Assembly: GCF_001879695.1 (NCBI RefSeq)
Contig: NZ_MNBL01000118.1
Coordinates: 1 to 38,424 of the forward strand
Direction: 5' to 3'
Length of the DNA: 38,424 bases
DNA from: Nioella sediminis
Lineage (GTDB): Bacteria; Pseudomonadota; Alphaproteobacteria; Rhodobacterales; Rhodobacteraceae
In this document: positions 25,301 through 34,030 of the stretch, piece after piece
How positions within the stretch are numbered: the stretch's first letter is position 1
Layout of the letters: every line of letters begins with the position of its first letter
Notes under the pieces: generated by a model
What the model saw: only the letters and a program-made list of their open reading frames with translations
Databases searched by the model: none
What the model was told of the DNA's origin: nothing
Program-made: the position numbers and the translations under genes

Positions 25301-27775
25301 CATCAGGAACTGGTGACCATCGGCGATGCCCCCGACACTTTCCCGCTGGCGGTGACAGAGGAATGGGGCAATGGCGCTTACGTGACCGCAACGCTCCTGC
25401 GTCCGTTGGAGGGGTTGCCAGCGCAGATGCCTGCGCGCTCGCTTGGGCTGGTGCATGCCACCGTCAATCCCGGCCCCCGCGCGCTGGATGTGGTGATGGA
25501 AGCCCCGATCACCTCCGCCCCCCGTGGCCCGCTGGAGGTTGTCCTGCGCGTTGGCAATGCCGAACCGGGCGACACAATCTACGCCAGCATTGCCGCCGTC
25601 GATCTGGGCATCCTGAACCTGACCGGCTTCCAGTCGCCCGACCCGATGGGGCATTTCTTCGGTCAGCGGCGTCTTGGCGTTGGTATCCGCGACCTCTATG
25701 GGCGGCTGATTTCCGGCGGGGGTGACCCCGGCGCGATCCGGCAAGGGGGCGATGCCAGTGCCGGTGCCCGCATGCAGGCCCCACCCCCGACCGAGGCGCT
25801 GGTGGCCTTCCATTCCGGCCCTGTCACAGTGGATGCGGACGGGCTGGCGCGTGTCAGTTTCGACATTCCCAGCTTCAACGGCACCGTGCGCGTGATGGCC
25901 ATGGCCTGGAACGAGACCGGCATCGGGCAGGCCGAGGCCGATGTTCTGGTGCGTGATCCGGTGGTTGTCACCGCCTCCATGCCGCGTTTCATGGCGCCGG
26001 GCGACAGCGCAAGGCTGCTGCTGGAAGTGACCCATGCGGAGGGCCCCACCGGGCTGATGCCGATTGAGATTGAGACCTCTGCGGGGCTGAACATCGGGTC
26101 CATCCTCTCTGCCGTAACGTTGGAGGAAGGCGAGACCGAACGCCTGCGCGTGCCGCTTTTTGCGTTGGAGCAGCTTGGCGAGCAACAGGTGGACGTCACC
26201 CTGATCACGCCCGACGGGCAGCGGCTGTCGCGGACATTGCGGCTGGTGGTGCAGTCGAACGATCCCGTCACCGCCGTGACCTCTCGGTTTACCCTCGCCC
26301 CCGGCGACAGCCTCGACTTTGACGCAACCGTGCTGGCGGGCCTGCGCCCCGGCACGGGCCGGGCGACCCTGTCCGCCGGTCCCCTTGCCCGGTTCGACGC
26401 GCCGGGGCTGTTACAGATGCTCGACCGCTACCCCTATGGCTGCACCGAACAGGTTACCAGCCAGGCGATGCCGCTGCTCTACATGGCCGATGTGGCCGAG
26501 GCGCTGGACCTTGCCCATGCCGATGACCTTGCGCTCCGCATCCAGCAGGCCATTGACGCGGTGCTGGTGAACCAGGCCGCCAATGGCGGCTTTGGCCTAT
26601 GGGGGGCCTATTCCGGCGATCCGTGGCTTGATGCCTATGTCACCGACTTCCTGTCGCGCGCGAGGGCGGAGGGCTATGCGGTGCCCGACCTCGCCTTCCA
26701 ATCGGCGCTGGACGCGCTGCGCAACCATGTCGCCACCGCCTCCGATTTCGAGGAAGGGGGCGAATCCATCGCCTATTCGCTGATGGTTCTGGCCCGCGAG
26801 GGCGCGGCAGCGATTGGTGACCTGCGCTACTATGCCGATGTGAAGGCCGATGCCTTTGCCACTCCGCTGGCGCTTGGCCAGTTGGGCGCGGCGCTGGCGA
26901 TGTATGGGGATCAGCCACGCGCCGATGCGATGTTCCGGCAGGGCTATCAGTTGCTGCTGAGACAGAGCCTTGCGTCTGAAACCACCGGCTGGCGGGCTGA
27001 TTTCGGCACAAGACGCCGCGACGCCACCGCGCTGCTGACACTGGCCGCCGGGGCCGGGTCGCAGGCCATTCCGCTTGATGCGCTCGCTGCCGCCCTGCCC
27101 GCGCCCAGTGCCAATGTCTCTACCCAGGAAGCGGTGTGGAGCCTTCTGGCCGCAGATGCGCTGATCGACATGGACGGGCTGTCGTCGCTGACGTTGAACG
27201 GGGCGGATGTCACCGGCCCGCTGATCGAAGTTCTGGAAGCGGGCGATCCGACCACCCGGACCCTCACCAATACCGGCGACCGGCCAGAAACCCTGACGCT
27301 GACCCGCTACGGTCAGGCAGAGGGCGCGACGGAAGAGGGCGGCAACGGCTATCGCATCACGCGCAGCTACATGACGCTGGATGGCGTTCCTGCCGACCCG
27401 TCCGAGGTCACCGTCGGCACACGGCTGGTCGTGGTGCTGAACGTGGTTGGCTTCACCGACCGCACCGCGCGGCTGATGGTGAACGACCCGCTGCCCGCGG
27501 GCTTCGAAATCGACAATCCCAACCTGCTGCGCGCGGGCGATATCGGCACGCTCAGCGATCTGGATGTGACCGACTTCACCGATCATACGGAGTTCCGGCA
27601 AGAAAGGTTCCTTGCCGCCGTCACACACCGGCGCGGTGACCTGATGCGGCTGGCCTATATCGTGCGTGCCGTGACACCCGGCAGCTTCCACCACCCGGCG
27701 GCCTCGGTCGAGGACATGTACCGCCCCGCCTTCCGCGCTCAGACGGCCTCGGGCCATGTGGTGATCACCGAGTGA
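22358..27775 (+). CDS. yfhM: Bacterial alpha-2-macroglobulin with N-terminal PAN domain
   Basis: Very large periplasmic protein of 1805 aa, thought to trap proteases that breach the outer membrane. A signal peptide (MRALIVAGLMSLLPLMATAQ) lacks a lipobox, so unlike E. coli YfhM it appears soluble. Residues 28-90 form a PAN/Apple-like domain with four Cys (C53, C57, C63, C75). MG-type domains follow, with the bait-region area near DLYGRLISGGGDPGAIRQGG. The thioester motif is intact: YPYGCTEQ (C1362-Q1365). The complement-like helical domain follows (NGGFGLWG...). GGAGG lies 5 nt before the ATG. Its stop overlaps the pbpC start, the usual partner that repairs the wall. Confidence 0.95.
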   Translation: MRALIVAGLMSLLPLMATAQDGPVAERFYAITQDTDFPGADLTPIYDTSLIGCIRACLADSDCAAFTFNERNGSCFPKTDVLAMESYDGAMSATVRDTDPAVLARLEDRLEQLDFLSETDLSRARIEAEGLPRRHYAGTWTAERILAAAEARLEEGEFQQAMRLYGSAITVTDDPAHWMEFARLALEIEVSSRTEQRNLNRTALTAATNATLRAAPGQQLSDAAALLARALEENSRGRSMIFALRLAIAEAPSEALEAELERAIGLYGFRVTTTRVENDAAEPRICAIFSEDIAGGVTHADFLQTTVSGLSVEAENRQFCISGVQHGQRYEFTLRAGLPAASGETLHNPATLRLYVRDRSPTLRFPGRAYVLPRLAGGALPIVTVNTDEVALRLYSVTDRNIVRSLQDDYFGRPLNQWEVNRFSTELAETVWEGVGEVSNRLNQDVTTSLPMGEVLATLDPGLYALEARIDSPEGRDLPPATQWFFVSDLGLSAVSGVDGVHVIVRSLADTSGIEGATVRLVSESNRVLAELESDRQGRVHFPADLTAGRAGASPAMITVEQEGDFAFLSLREAEFDLSDRGVEGRPAAPPIDLFLTTERGAYRAGETIHATALARDGQSRALPGLPLTAILTRADGVEYSRMVLEETGAGGFVWQMPLGANVPRGTWRLAVHADPDAQPLASRTLLVEDFLPERIDVELSLPEGSQPLDRPAVLDLQADYLFGAPAGELPIEGEWVLRPVATLEAFPGYRFGRYDDHPDRIRYSLPDGQGTDATGAARIELSLPEIDGLPHPWTMSVTARVTEGSGRPVERQIRRPLDPSGTLIGIRPLFDGTLPEGTDAQFHLIAVGAEAQPVRWTLNRVERRYQWYTQNGRWNWEPVTTRTRIVNGEAVLGADPVAISAPADWGRYELRVESTEGRYTASSVSFRAGWYGGGDDVGTPDLLEVSLDAESYDVGDEARLRVVPRSGGLVLIRVMSNRLIHQELVTIGDAPDTFPLAVTEEWGNGAYVTATLLRPLEGLPAQMPARSLGLVHATVNPGPRALDVVMEAPITSAPRGPLEVVLRVGNAEPGDTIYASIAAVDLGILNLTGFQSPDPMGHFFGQRRLGVGIRDLYGRLISGGGDPGAIRQGGDASAGARMQAPPPTEALVAFHSGPVTVDADGLARVSFDIPSFNGTVRVMAMAWNETGIGQAEADVLVRDPVVVTASMPRFMAPGDSARLLLEVTHAEGPTGLMPIEIETSAGLNIGSILSAVTLEEGETERLRVPLFALEQLGEQQVDVTLITPDGQRLSRTLRLVVQSNDPVTAVTSRFTLAPGDSLDFDATVLAGLRPGTGRATLSAGPLARFDAPGLLQMLDRYPYGCTEQVTSQAMPLLYMADVAEALDLAHADDLALRIQQAIDAVLVNQAANGGFGLWGAYSGDPWLDAYVTDFLSRARAEGYAVPDLAFQSALDALRNHVATASDFEEGGESIAYSLMVLAREGAAAIGDLRYYADVKADAFATPLALGQLGAALAMYGDQPRADAMFRQGYQLLLRQSLASETTGWRADFGTRRRDATALLTLAAGAGSQAIPLDALAAALPAPSANVSTQEAVWSLLAADALIDMDGLSSLTLNGADVTGPLIEVLEAGDPTTRTLTNTGDRPETLTLTRYGQAEGATEEGGNGYRITRSYMTLDGVPADPSEVTVGTRLVVVLNVVGFTDRTARLMVNDPLPAGFEIDNPNLLRAGDIGTLSDLDVTDFTDHTEFRQERFLAAVTHRRGDLMRLAYIVRAVTPGSFHHPAASVEDMYRPAFRAQTASGHVVITE

Positions 27776-29817
27776 TCAGGGCGAGGCTTTTCCTCTGGCT
27801 GGCGGCGCTGCTGCTGGCGGTCGGGCTGGCGCGGGACCTGTTCGATGCGTGGATCGACGCGACGGTCATCCCGCCGCTGGTGCCCATCACATCGGTCGAA
27901 GTGCTGGACCGCGACGGAACGCTCCTGCGCGCCTATACGGTCGAGGACGGTCGCTGGCGATTGCCTGTGACTTTGGCCGAGGTGGACCCCGAATTCATCG
28001 AACTGCTGCTCAATTTCGAGGACCGGCGGTTCTACGACCACGCCGGCGTCGACTGGCGGGCCATGGCGCGGGCCGGGTGGCAGGCGATCACCAATGGGCG
28101 GATCGTCTCGGGCGCCTCCACCATCACCATGCAGGTTGCCCGCCTGCTGGAGGACAGCGGCACAGGTTCCTGGCGCGGCAAGCTCAGGCAGATGCGGCTG
28201 GCACTGGCGCTGGAACGGCAGTTGACCAAGCAGGAGATTCTGACGCTTTACCTGCATCTCGCACCCTATGGCGGGAATATCGAGGGCATCCGCGCCGCGA
28301 CCTTCACCTGGTTCGGGCAGGAACCTCGTCAGCTAACGACGGCTGAGGCCGCCCTGCTGGTCGCCATTCCCCAGGCCCCCAACAGCCGACGCCCCGACCG
28401 CAACCCGGAAAACGCCCATATCGCCCGCGACCGCGTACTGGCCCGCGCCGTGACCTTCGGCGTTCTGTCCGAGGAAGAGGCGACCTCGGCCATGGCCGAA
28501 CCTCTGCCCACCGAGCGCCGCGACTTCCCGCTGCTGGCCCCGCACCTGTCCGACAGGATGCTGGCCGAAGACCCCACAGGGCAGCACAGGCTGACCATCG
28601 ACGCGACCTTGCAGGCTCAGATGGAGGCGCTGGCGCGAGAGGCGGTGCGCGGGCAGGGCACCCGGCTGAATGCCGCGATCATGGTGATGGATCACCAGAC
28701 GGGCGAGGTTCTGGCCTCGGTCGGATCTGCCGAGTATTCCGACAACCCGCTGCAGGGCTTCGTTGACATGACGCAGGCATTGCGTTCGCCCGGCTCCACT
28801 CTCAAGCCGCTGGTCTACGGTCTGGCCTTCGAGGCCGGGTTGATCCACCCCGAAAGCCTGATCGAGGATCGCCCGACCCGGTTCGGCAGTTACGCACCCC
28901 AGAATTTCGACCGCGTCTTCCGGGGCGAGCTGTCTGTCCGTCGCGCTCTGCAAGCCTCTCTCAACATCCCCGTGGTGTCGCTGCTGGAGGAACTTGGCCC
29001 CGCAGAGCTGATGAACCGCATGCGCCGTGCGGGGATGGAGCCGGAACTGCCCGCCGGTCAGCCGGGCTTGGCCGTGGCGCTTGGCGGTGTCGGCGTGACG
29101 ATGGAAGACCTGATGCGCCTATATGGGTCGCTGGCCTCAGGCGGGGAATACGTGCCGCTGCATTACCGGCAGGGCGACCGCGCGGGCGATCCGGTGCAAA
29201 TACTGTCCCCCGTGGCCAGTTGGTATGTGGGTGACATCCTGTCCGACATGATCCCGCCCGCCAATGCGCCGCGCAACGGGCTGGCCTACAAGACCGGCAC
29301 CAGCTACGGCCACCGCGATGCCTGGGCCTTTGGTTATGACGGGCGGCATGTGGTGGGCGTGTGGCTGGGCCGTGCCGATGGCGCTTCGGTGCCCGGCGCC
29401 TTCGGGGCCGATGTGGCCGCGCCGCTGCTGTTCGAGGCCTTTGCCCGCGTCTCCCCACGCCTGACACCGCTGCCAGCCCCACCCCCCGGTGCGTTGACGG
29501 TCAGCCATTCCGACCTGCCCGAACCGCTGCAACGATTTGCCAGCCGCTCTGCACCCACCACAGACCCAAATGCCCCCGAGATCGCCTTTCCCCCAGATGG
29601 CGCCGTGCTTGCCAGCCAGCCGGGCCTGCCCCTGATGGCGCGGGTGGACAGGGGCAGGCCACCCTTCACCTGGCTCTGGAATGGCACACCGGTAAGCACT
29701 GCCAACCGGGATCGTCAGATGACGCTTGACCTTACTGGGCCCGGGTTCGGGGAGCTGACGGTTATAGATTCAATGGGCCGGGCCGCCCGCATCACGGTCG
29801 AAGTCGCGGCCCCCTGA
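27772..29817 (+). CDS. pbpC: Penicillin-binding protein 1C
   Basis: Bifunctional peptidoglycan synthase of 681 aa anchored by one N-terminal helix (about 6-22). The GT51 domain has Glu83 in NFEDRRFYDHAGVD and GASTITMQVARLL. The transpeptidase domain has S342-T-L-K345, S396-L-N398 and K507-T-G. A C-terminal BiPBP_C beta domain (from about 605, PEIAFPPDGAVLASQPGLPL) closes the protein. The GTG start overlaps the upstream stop by four bases (GTGA), so it is translationally coupled to the alpha-2-macroglobulin. The pair is a known conserved envelope-defence unit. Confidence 0.96.
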   Translation: MIRARLFLWLAALLLAVGLARDLFDAWIDATVIPPLVPITSVEVLDRDGTLLRAYTVEDGRWRLPVTLAEVDPEFIELLLNFEDRRFYDHAGVDWRAMARAGWQAITNGRIVSGASTITMQVARLLEDSGTGSWRGKLRQMRLALALERQLTKQEILTLYLHLAPYGGNIEGIRAATFTWFGQEPRQLTTAEAALLVAIPQAPNSRRPDRNPENAHIARDRVLARAVTFGVLSEEEATSAMAEPLPTERRDFPLLAPHLSDRMLAEDPTGQHRLTIDATLQAQMEALAREAVRGQGTRLNAAIMVMDHQTGEVLASVGSAEYSDNPLQGFVDMTQALRSPGSTLKPLVYGLAFEAGLIHPESLIEDRPTRFGSYAPQNFDRVFRGELSVRRALQASLNIPVVSLLEELGPAELMNRMRRAGMEPELPAGQPGLAVALGGVGVTMEDLMRLYGSLASGGEYVPLHYRQGDRAGDPVQILSPVASWYVGDILSDMIPPANAPRNGLAYKTGTSYGHRDAWAFGYDGRHVVGVWLGRADGASVPGAFGADVAAPLLFEAFARVSPRLTPLPAPPPGALTVSHSDLPEPLQRFASRSAPTTDPNAPEIAFPPDGAVLASQPGLPLMARVDRGRPPFTWLWNGTPVSTANRDRQMTLDLTGPGFGELTVIDSMGRAARITVEVAAP

Positions 29818-30121
29818 GTCGTCGAACACCCGATGCCGGGGATTCGCCGGCCACAGGCATCCGCAAGCGTCGCACAGCATTTCCCAGAAGAACCAACGCG
29901 CTGAATGGCCGATAAGTTTCACGAGATCACACAGCCGTCACCAACAGTGACGCTCTGGGCTATGCCGCAGATGGGCATGTGCACATGCGCACCAACCTCA
30001 CGCAATTATCCCGCTTTCGTTGGATGAAACACCAAACTCAAGCCCCTAAGTTGAGTGTCATCGGAGGCACAACGCCTTCAAACGCAAACGCACTGCAAAA
30101 GACACTCGAAAGGAAAGACCC
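29818..30121. other. Intergenic region between pbpC and small exported protein
   Basis: About 300 nt without a supported gene. It holds a possible weak hairpin just after pbpC (GATGCC 29832-29837 with GGCATC 29856-29861, plus an inner GCCGG/CCGGC) but no T tract. Nearer the next gene is a 6-bp inverted repeat, ACTCAA-N9-TTGAGT (30036-30056). The part after 29960 is more AT-rich and probably contains the promoter of the small gene. Nothing else was recognised. Confidence 0.5.
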
Positions 30122-30502
30122 ATGAAAACCATCGCACTCACCACCGCCCTTGTGACCGCCCTTGCCGCCCCCGCTGCATTCGCGTCCGACAACCTTGCCG
30201 CGTCACTGGGTGTTGAACCCGGCACCTACTCCACGTCCGAACTGGTCCGCCTGAGCCAGGCCATGTCCGACAACGACCATGCGGAAGTGGCCTTCATTCT
30301 GAACGGCGGCGCAGGTCCGGTTGACGCTTCGGTTGCATTCGACGCCCGTGTTCGTCAGGTCCAGGAAGACGATGATCACGCCATCGCAGCCTACCTCACC
30401 AATAGCGGCACCGAAGTGATTTCGACCCAGAGCTTTGGCCACAACGAAGTCGCGGCCCGCATTTTCGCCCAGCTGGCTGAAGAATCGCGCTTCGAAGACT
30501 GA
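30122..30502 (+). CDS. Small exported protein, 126 aa, unknown function
   Basis: Not recognised. A signal peptide (MKTIALTTALVTALAAPAAFA) is followed by about 105 residues, acidic and mostly helical by eye. Two stretches look similar: SELVRLSQAMSDNDHAEVAFILNGG (about 38-62) and ARVRQVQEDDDHAIAAYLTNSG (about 75-96), suggesting a helix repeat with a D-H-A core. No cysteines or membrane segments remain after the signal, so it should be soluble in the periplasm or outside. AAGGAAA precedes the ATG. It is flanked by a 300-nt gap and a strong bidirectional terminator, so it is probably its own transcript. Confidence 0.82.
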   Translation: MKTIALTTALVTALAAPAAFASDNLAASLGVEPGTYSTSELVRLSQAMSDNDHAEVAFILNGGAGPVDASVAFDARVRQVQEDDDHAIAAYLTNSGTEVISTQSFGHNEVAARIFAQLAEESRFED

Positions 30503-30568
30503 TGCCCATCACTCACGGGCCGGAACCGGCAGGGTGCCCCTCTCCCCATCCCGCCGGTTCCAACAAAA

Positions 30569-30603
30569 AAAACCCCCGATGCCGATATGGCACCGGGGGT
30601 TTT
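30569..30603. terminator. Bidirectional intrinsic terminator
   Basis: AAAACCCCCG (30569-30578) pairs perfectly with CGGGGGTTTT (30594-30603), with an inner GCC/GGC pairing. Eight A on the left and four T on the right give T tails on both strands. It serves the convergent 126-aa protein gene and the thiolase gene. Confidence 0.9.
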
Positions 30604-30622
30604 CATTTTCGTGTCGCTCAGA

Positions 30623-31798
30623 TCAGATGCGTTCGATGGCAATCGCGATGCCTTGACCGCCGCCGATGCACATGGTGATCAGCGCCTTGCTGCCGCCGGT
30701 GCGTTCCAGCTCGTGCAGGGCCTTCACGGTGATGATCGCGCCGGTCGCGCCCACCGGGTGGCCCAGCGCAATCGCGCCGCCATTGGGGTTCACCTTGGCG
30801 GGGTCAAGCCCCAGACCCTTATTCACCGCCAGCGCCTGTGCGGCGAAGGCCTCGTTCGATTCGATCACGTCGAAATCGGTAACCGACAGGCCGGTGCGCG
30901 CCAGCAGGTTCTGGACCGCAGGCACCGGGCCGATGCCCATCACCTCGGGCCGCACACCTGCATGGGCATAGCCGATGATCCGCGCGCGGGGTTTCAGGCC
31001 AGCGGCCTCTGCCGCATCCGCCCGCGCCAGAACCAGCGCGCCCGCGCCGTCATTGATGCCCGAGGCATTGCCCGCCGTGACCCGCCCGTCTTTCTTGAAC
31101 ACCGTCCGCAGCCCGGCCAGCGTTTCCATGGTGGACGCCTTGGGATGTTCGTCGGTGTCGAAGGGCACCATATCGCGCTTGACCTTCACCTCGACCGGGG
31201 CGATCTGATCCTTGAAATAGCCAGCCTCGATGGCGGCGATGGCCCGCTTCTGGCTTTCCACGGCAAAGGCATCCATCTGCTCGCGCGTGATGTCATGCTC
31301 TTCTGCGACATTTTCCGCCGTCACACCCATATGGCCAGTGCCGAACGGGCAGTTCAACGCGCCGACCATCATGTCCGTGCCGCCCATATCACCCATCTTC
31401 TGACCCCAACGAATGGCCGGCACGATGTAGGGTCCGCGGCTCATGCTTTCGGCACCACCGGCAAGGCCGAACTCCGCATCGCCAAGCATCAGGTTCTGCA
31501 TCACCGACACGATGGCCTGAAGCCCAGACCCGCACAGGCGGTTCACGTTCATCGCGGGCGTGGTGTCGGGAATGCCCGCCTGCATGGCGGCGACGCGGGA
31601 CAGGTACATGTCACGCGGTTCGGTGTTGATCACATGGCCAAAAGCCACATGCCCCACCTGCTTGCCATCCACACCCGCACGCTCCAGCGCGGCCTTGGCG
31701 GCAACGGTGCCAAGCTCGATCGGGGGTGTCGCGGCCAAAGATCCGCCAAAGGTGCCGATGGCCGTCCGGGCACCGGACAGGATCACGATATCGGTCAT
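30623..31798 (-). CDS. Acetyl-CoA C-acetyltransferase (thiolase)
   Basis: Thiolase of 391 aa that condenses two acetyl-CoA or cleaves 3-ketoacyl-CoA. The nucleophilic Cys89 is in NRLCGSG, the catalytic His347 in GHPVGATG and the acid/base Cys377 in CIGGGQG. Length and the MTDIVILSGARTAIGTFGG start match the PhaA/AtoB/BktB class. No phaB follows, so a role in polyhydroxybutyrate synthesis is possible but not shown; fatty or amino acid breakdown is equally open. GGAGGA lies about 6 nt before the ATG. The MarR gene is 67 nt upstream on the same strand. Confidence 0.94.
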   Translation of the reverse strand: MTDIVILSGARTAIGTFGGSLAATPPIELGTVAAKAALERAGVDGKQVGHVAFGHVINTEPRDMYLSRVAAMQAGIPDTTPAMNVNRLCGSGLQAIVSVMQNLMLGDAEFGLAGGAESMSRGPYIVPAIRWGQKMGDMGGTDMMVGALNCPFGTGHMGVTAENVAEEHDITREQMDAFAVESQKRAIAAIEAGYFKDQIAPVEVKVKRDMVPFDTDEHPKASTMETLAGLRTVFKKDGRVTAGNASGINDGAGALVLARADAAEAAGLKPRARIIGYAHAGVRPEVMGIGPVPAVQNLLARTGLSVTDFDVIESNEAFAAQALAVNKGLGLDPAKVNPNGGAIALGHPVGATGAIITVKALHELERTGGSKALITMCIGGGQGIAIAIERI

Positions 31799-31865
31799 TT
31801 ATAGTCCTCCAAAGACTCCAACCCGCCAGCAGGCGGGCAATATGCCAAATTCCCCTGAACGCTGT

Positions 31866-32312
31866 TTACCCGCGTTGCGCGGGTTCCGCCATGAGCCGTT
31901 TCAGCGCGCTTTGAAACCCCTCCGCATCCGGCGCGAGCGATTTCAGCACCTCGGTCTGATATCTCTCGGCAATCGGTGTCAGCGCATTGATGATACCCCT
32001 GCCGCTTTCCGTCAGCGCCAATACGACGAGACGCCGGTCAGCAGGTGAGGTCGTCTTGCTGATATAGCCCATCTCTTCCAACCGCGACACGGCCCGGCTG
32101 ACCTTGGACTTGTCGAGCACAGCCTGAGCCGAGATTTCGCGAACCGAAACGGCCGATTGCTGACTCAGATGCGCCAGAACCCGCCATTCGGACCGGGACA
32201 GGCCGAACATCTCTTTGTAGTGGCGCGCGAACTGGCCGCTGACCCGCTCGGCCACCACGGCCAGCTGGTAGGGTAGGAAATCATCCAGGACGAAAGGCGG
32301 GTTGGTGCTCAT
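31866..32312 (-). CDS. MarR family transcriptional regulator
   Basis: Winged-helix repressor of 148 aa. Family blocks are LSRSEWRVLAHLSQQSAVSVREISAQAVLDKSKVSRAVSRLEEMGYISKTTSPADRRLVVLALTESG, with the DRR wing motif intact. The terminal helices would dimerise. The start is taken at the ATG giving MSTNPPFVLDDFLPYQL, but no Shine-Dalgarno sequence is visible in front of it; a leaderless or weakly translated message is possible. It may control the thiolase gene downstream. Ligand unknown. Confidence 0.9.
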   Translation of the reverse strand: MSTNPPFVLDDFLPYQLAVVAERVSGQFARHYKEMFGLSRSEWRVLAHLSQQSAVSVREISAQAVLDKSKVSRAVSRLEEMGYISKTTSPADRRLVVLALTESGRGIINALTPIAERYQTEVLKSLAPDAEGFQSALKRLMAEPAQRG

Positions 32313-32359
32313 GTGTGAAGGATGGAGTGAAACAGGCCCAAACCGCAAGCCTGAACGAA

Positions 32360-32386
32360 AAAGCCCCGGCCAGAGACCGGGGCTTT
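32360..32386 (-). terminator. Intrinsic terminator of serA
   Basis: AAAGCCCCGG / CCGGGGCTTT form a perfect 10-bp stem (loop ccagaga). Read on the minus strand it ends in five T, 20 nt after the serA stop. It separates serA from the MarR gene that follows on the same strand. Confidence 0.88.
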
Positions 32387-32406
32387 GACGGGCTGACACG
32401 TCAGTT

Positions 32407-34002
32407 TCAGGCGGCGTCGAACTGCATCGGCGCGACCTGCTGGAACATGCCTGTGGCGCGCAGTTTCTCCAGCACGTCCGCCGGGGGCTGCGCGTCGAGA
32501 TACAGAAGCGCGATGGCATCCTTGCCCGCACCGGACCGGCCAAGGGTAAAGTTGGCGATGTTCACGCCGTTTTCGCCCATGGTCTGGCCGAGCGTCCCGA
32601 TGATGCCCGGCACGTCCTCGTTGGTGGTGTAGAGCATATGTTCGCCAATCTCGGCGTCGATATTGATGCCCTTGATCTGGATGAAGCGCGGTTTACCGTC
32701 AGAGAACACAGTGCCCGCGATGGACCGGGTGCGGTGCGGGGTCACGACCTCCAGCCGGATATAACCTTCGAACGCACCGGACTTGTCCTGCGTGGTGGTC
32801 GAGATTTCGATGCCCCGTTCCCGCGCGATCACGGGGGCGGAAACCATGTTCACATCCGGGTTCACCGCCTTCATGATCCCCGCGATGACGCCGCAATTCA
32901 GCGCCTCAAGGTTCATCGTCCCCGCAACCCCGTTATAGGTGATGCGGATTTCCTCGATGGCTTCTTCGGTCAGCTGGCCCACGAAGCTGCCCAGATGCTG
33001 CGCCAGTTTCAGCCAAGGGCCCATGACCTTGGCTTCCTCTGCCGTGACCGACGGCATGTTCAGCGCGTTCTGCACGGCACCGGTCAGCAGGTAGTCGGCC
33101 ATCTGTTCCGCCACCTGCAGCGCCACGTTTTCCTGCGCCTCGGTCGTTGCCGCGCCAAGATGCGGCGTGCAAACCACATTGGGCAGGTTGAACAGCGGGT
33201 TTTCCGTGGCCGGTTCCTCTGCGAACACGTCGAAAGCCGCCCCCGCGACATGGCCCGATTTCAGCAGCTCCGCCAGCGCGGTTTCATCAACCAGCCCGCC
33301 CCGCGCGCAGTTGATGATGCGCACGCCCTTCTTGGTCTTGGCGAGGTTATCCGCCGACAGGATGTTGCGGGTCTGGTCGGTCAGCGGCACGTGCAGCGTG
33401 ATGAAATCGGCCCGCTTGAGCAGCTCTTCCAGTTCCACCTTTTCCACGCCCATCTTGTCGGCCTTCTCTTCCGACAGGAAGGGATCGTAGGCGATGACTT
33501 TCATCTTTAGACCACGGGCCCGGTCGCAGACGATGCCGCCGATATTGCCCGCGCCGATGACGCCAAGGGTCTTGCCGGTCAGTTCGACCCCCATGAATTT
33601 CGACTTTTCCCACTTGCCAGCATGGGTCGAGGCGCTGGCCTCGGGGATCTGCCGGGCCACGGCAAACATCATCGCAATCGCGTGTTCGGCGGTGGTGATC
33701 ATGTTGCCGAAGGGGGTGTTCATGACGATCACGCCCTTCTTGGACGCGGCAGGCTTGTCGATATTGTCGGTGCCGATCCCGGCGCGGCCGATCACCTTGA
33801 GGTTTGTCGCGGCGGCAAGGATTTTTTCCGTCACCTTTGTGGCGGAGCGGATGGCAAGGCCGTCATACTCACCGATCTTGGCAAGCAGCGCGTCCTTGTC
33901 CTTGCCGAGACCGGGTTCGAAATCAACTTCGATGCCGCGATCGCGGAAGATCTGGACGGCGGTTTCGCTGAGTTTGTCGGAAACGAGAACTTTGGGGGCC
34001 AT
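32407..34002 (-). CDS. serA: D-3-phosphoglycerate dehydrogenase
   Basis: NAD-dependent enzyme that oxidises 3-phosphoglycerate to 3-phosphohydroxypyruvate, the first step of serine synthesis. The protein is 531 aa, the long form. Substrate and nucleotide domains show GRAGIGTDNIDKPAA, LGVIGAGNIGGIVCDRA and the catalytic block TPHLGAATTEAQENVA. An intervening domain (about 315-445) and a C-terminal ACT domain (DVPGIIGTLGQTMGENGVNIANFTLGR) follow; ACT domains usually mediate serine feedback. The ATG at 34002 has AAAGGA 9 nt upstream. It lies 100 nt after serC in the same direction, with a palindromic repeat between them. Confidence 0.97.
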   Translation of the reverse strand: MAPKVLVSDKLSETAVQIFRDRGIEVDFEPGLGKDKDALLAKIGEYDGLAIRSATKVTEKILAAATNLKVIGRAGIGTDNIDKPAASKKGVIVMNTPFGNMITTAEHAIAMMFAVARQIPEASASTHAGKWEKSKFMGVELTGKTLGVIGAGNIGGIVCDRARGLKMKVIAYDPFLSEEKADKMGVEKVELEELLKRADFITLHVPLTDQTRNILSADNLAKTKKGVRIINCARGGLVDETALAELLKSGHVAGAAFDVFAEEPATENPLFNLPNVVCTPHLGAATTEAQENVALQVAEQMADYLLTGAVQNALNMPSVTAEEAKVMGPWLKLAQHLGSFVGQLTEEAIEEIRITYNGVAGTMNLEALNCGVIAGIMKAVNPDVNMVSAPVIARERGIEISTTTQDKSGAFEGYIRLEVVTPHRTRSIAGTVFSDGKPRFIQIKGINIDAEIGEHMLYTTNEDVPGIIGTLGQTMGENGVNIANFTLGRSGAGKDAIALLYLDAQPPADVLEKLRATGMFQQVAPMQFDAA

Positions 34003-34030
34003 TTGGCTGTGTCCTTTGTCGAGGCGTACC

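Noticed and set aside
23114-26185. Long minus-strand open frame (over 1000 codons) opposite the alpha-2-macroglobulin gene
   Set aside because: It is a GC-rich shadow: composition is dominated by Arg/Gly/His/Gln, no domain is recognisable, and the plus-strand gene has clear family motifs.
30623-31798. Polyhydroxybutyrate synthesis locus
   Set aside because: Only a thiolase is present; no phaB, phaC or phasin gene is nearby, so the pathway cannot be claimed.
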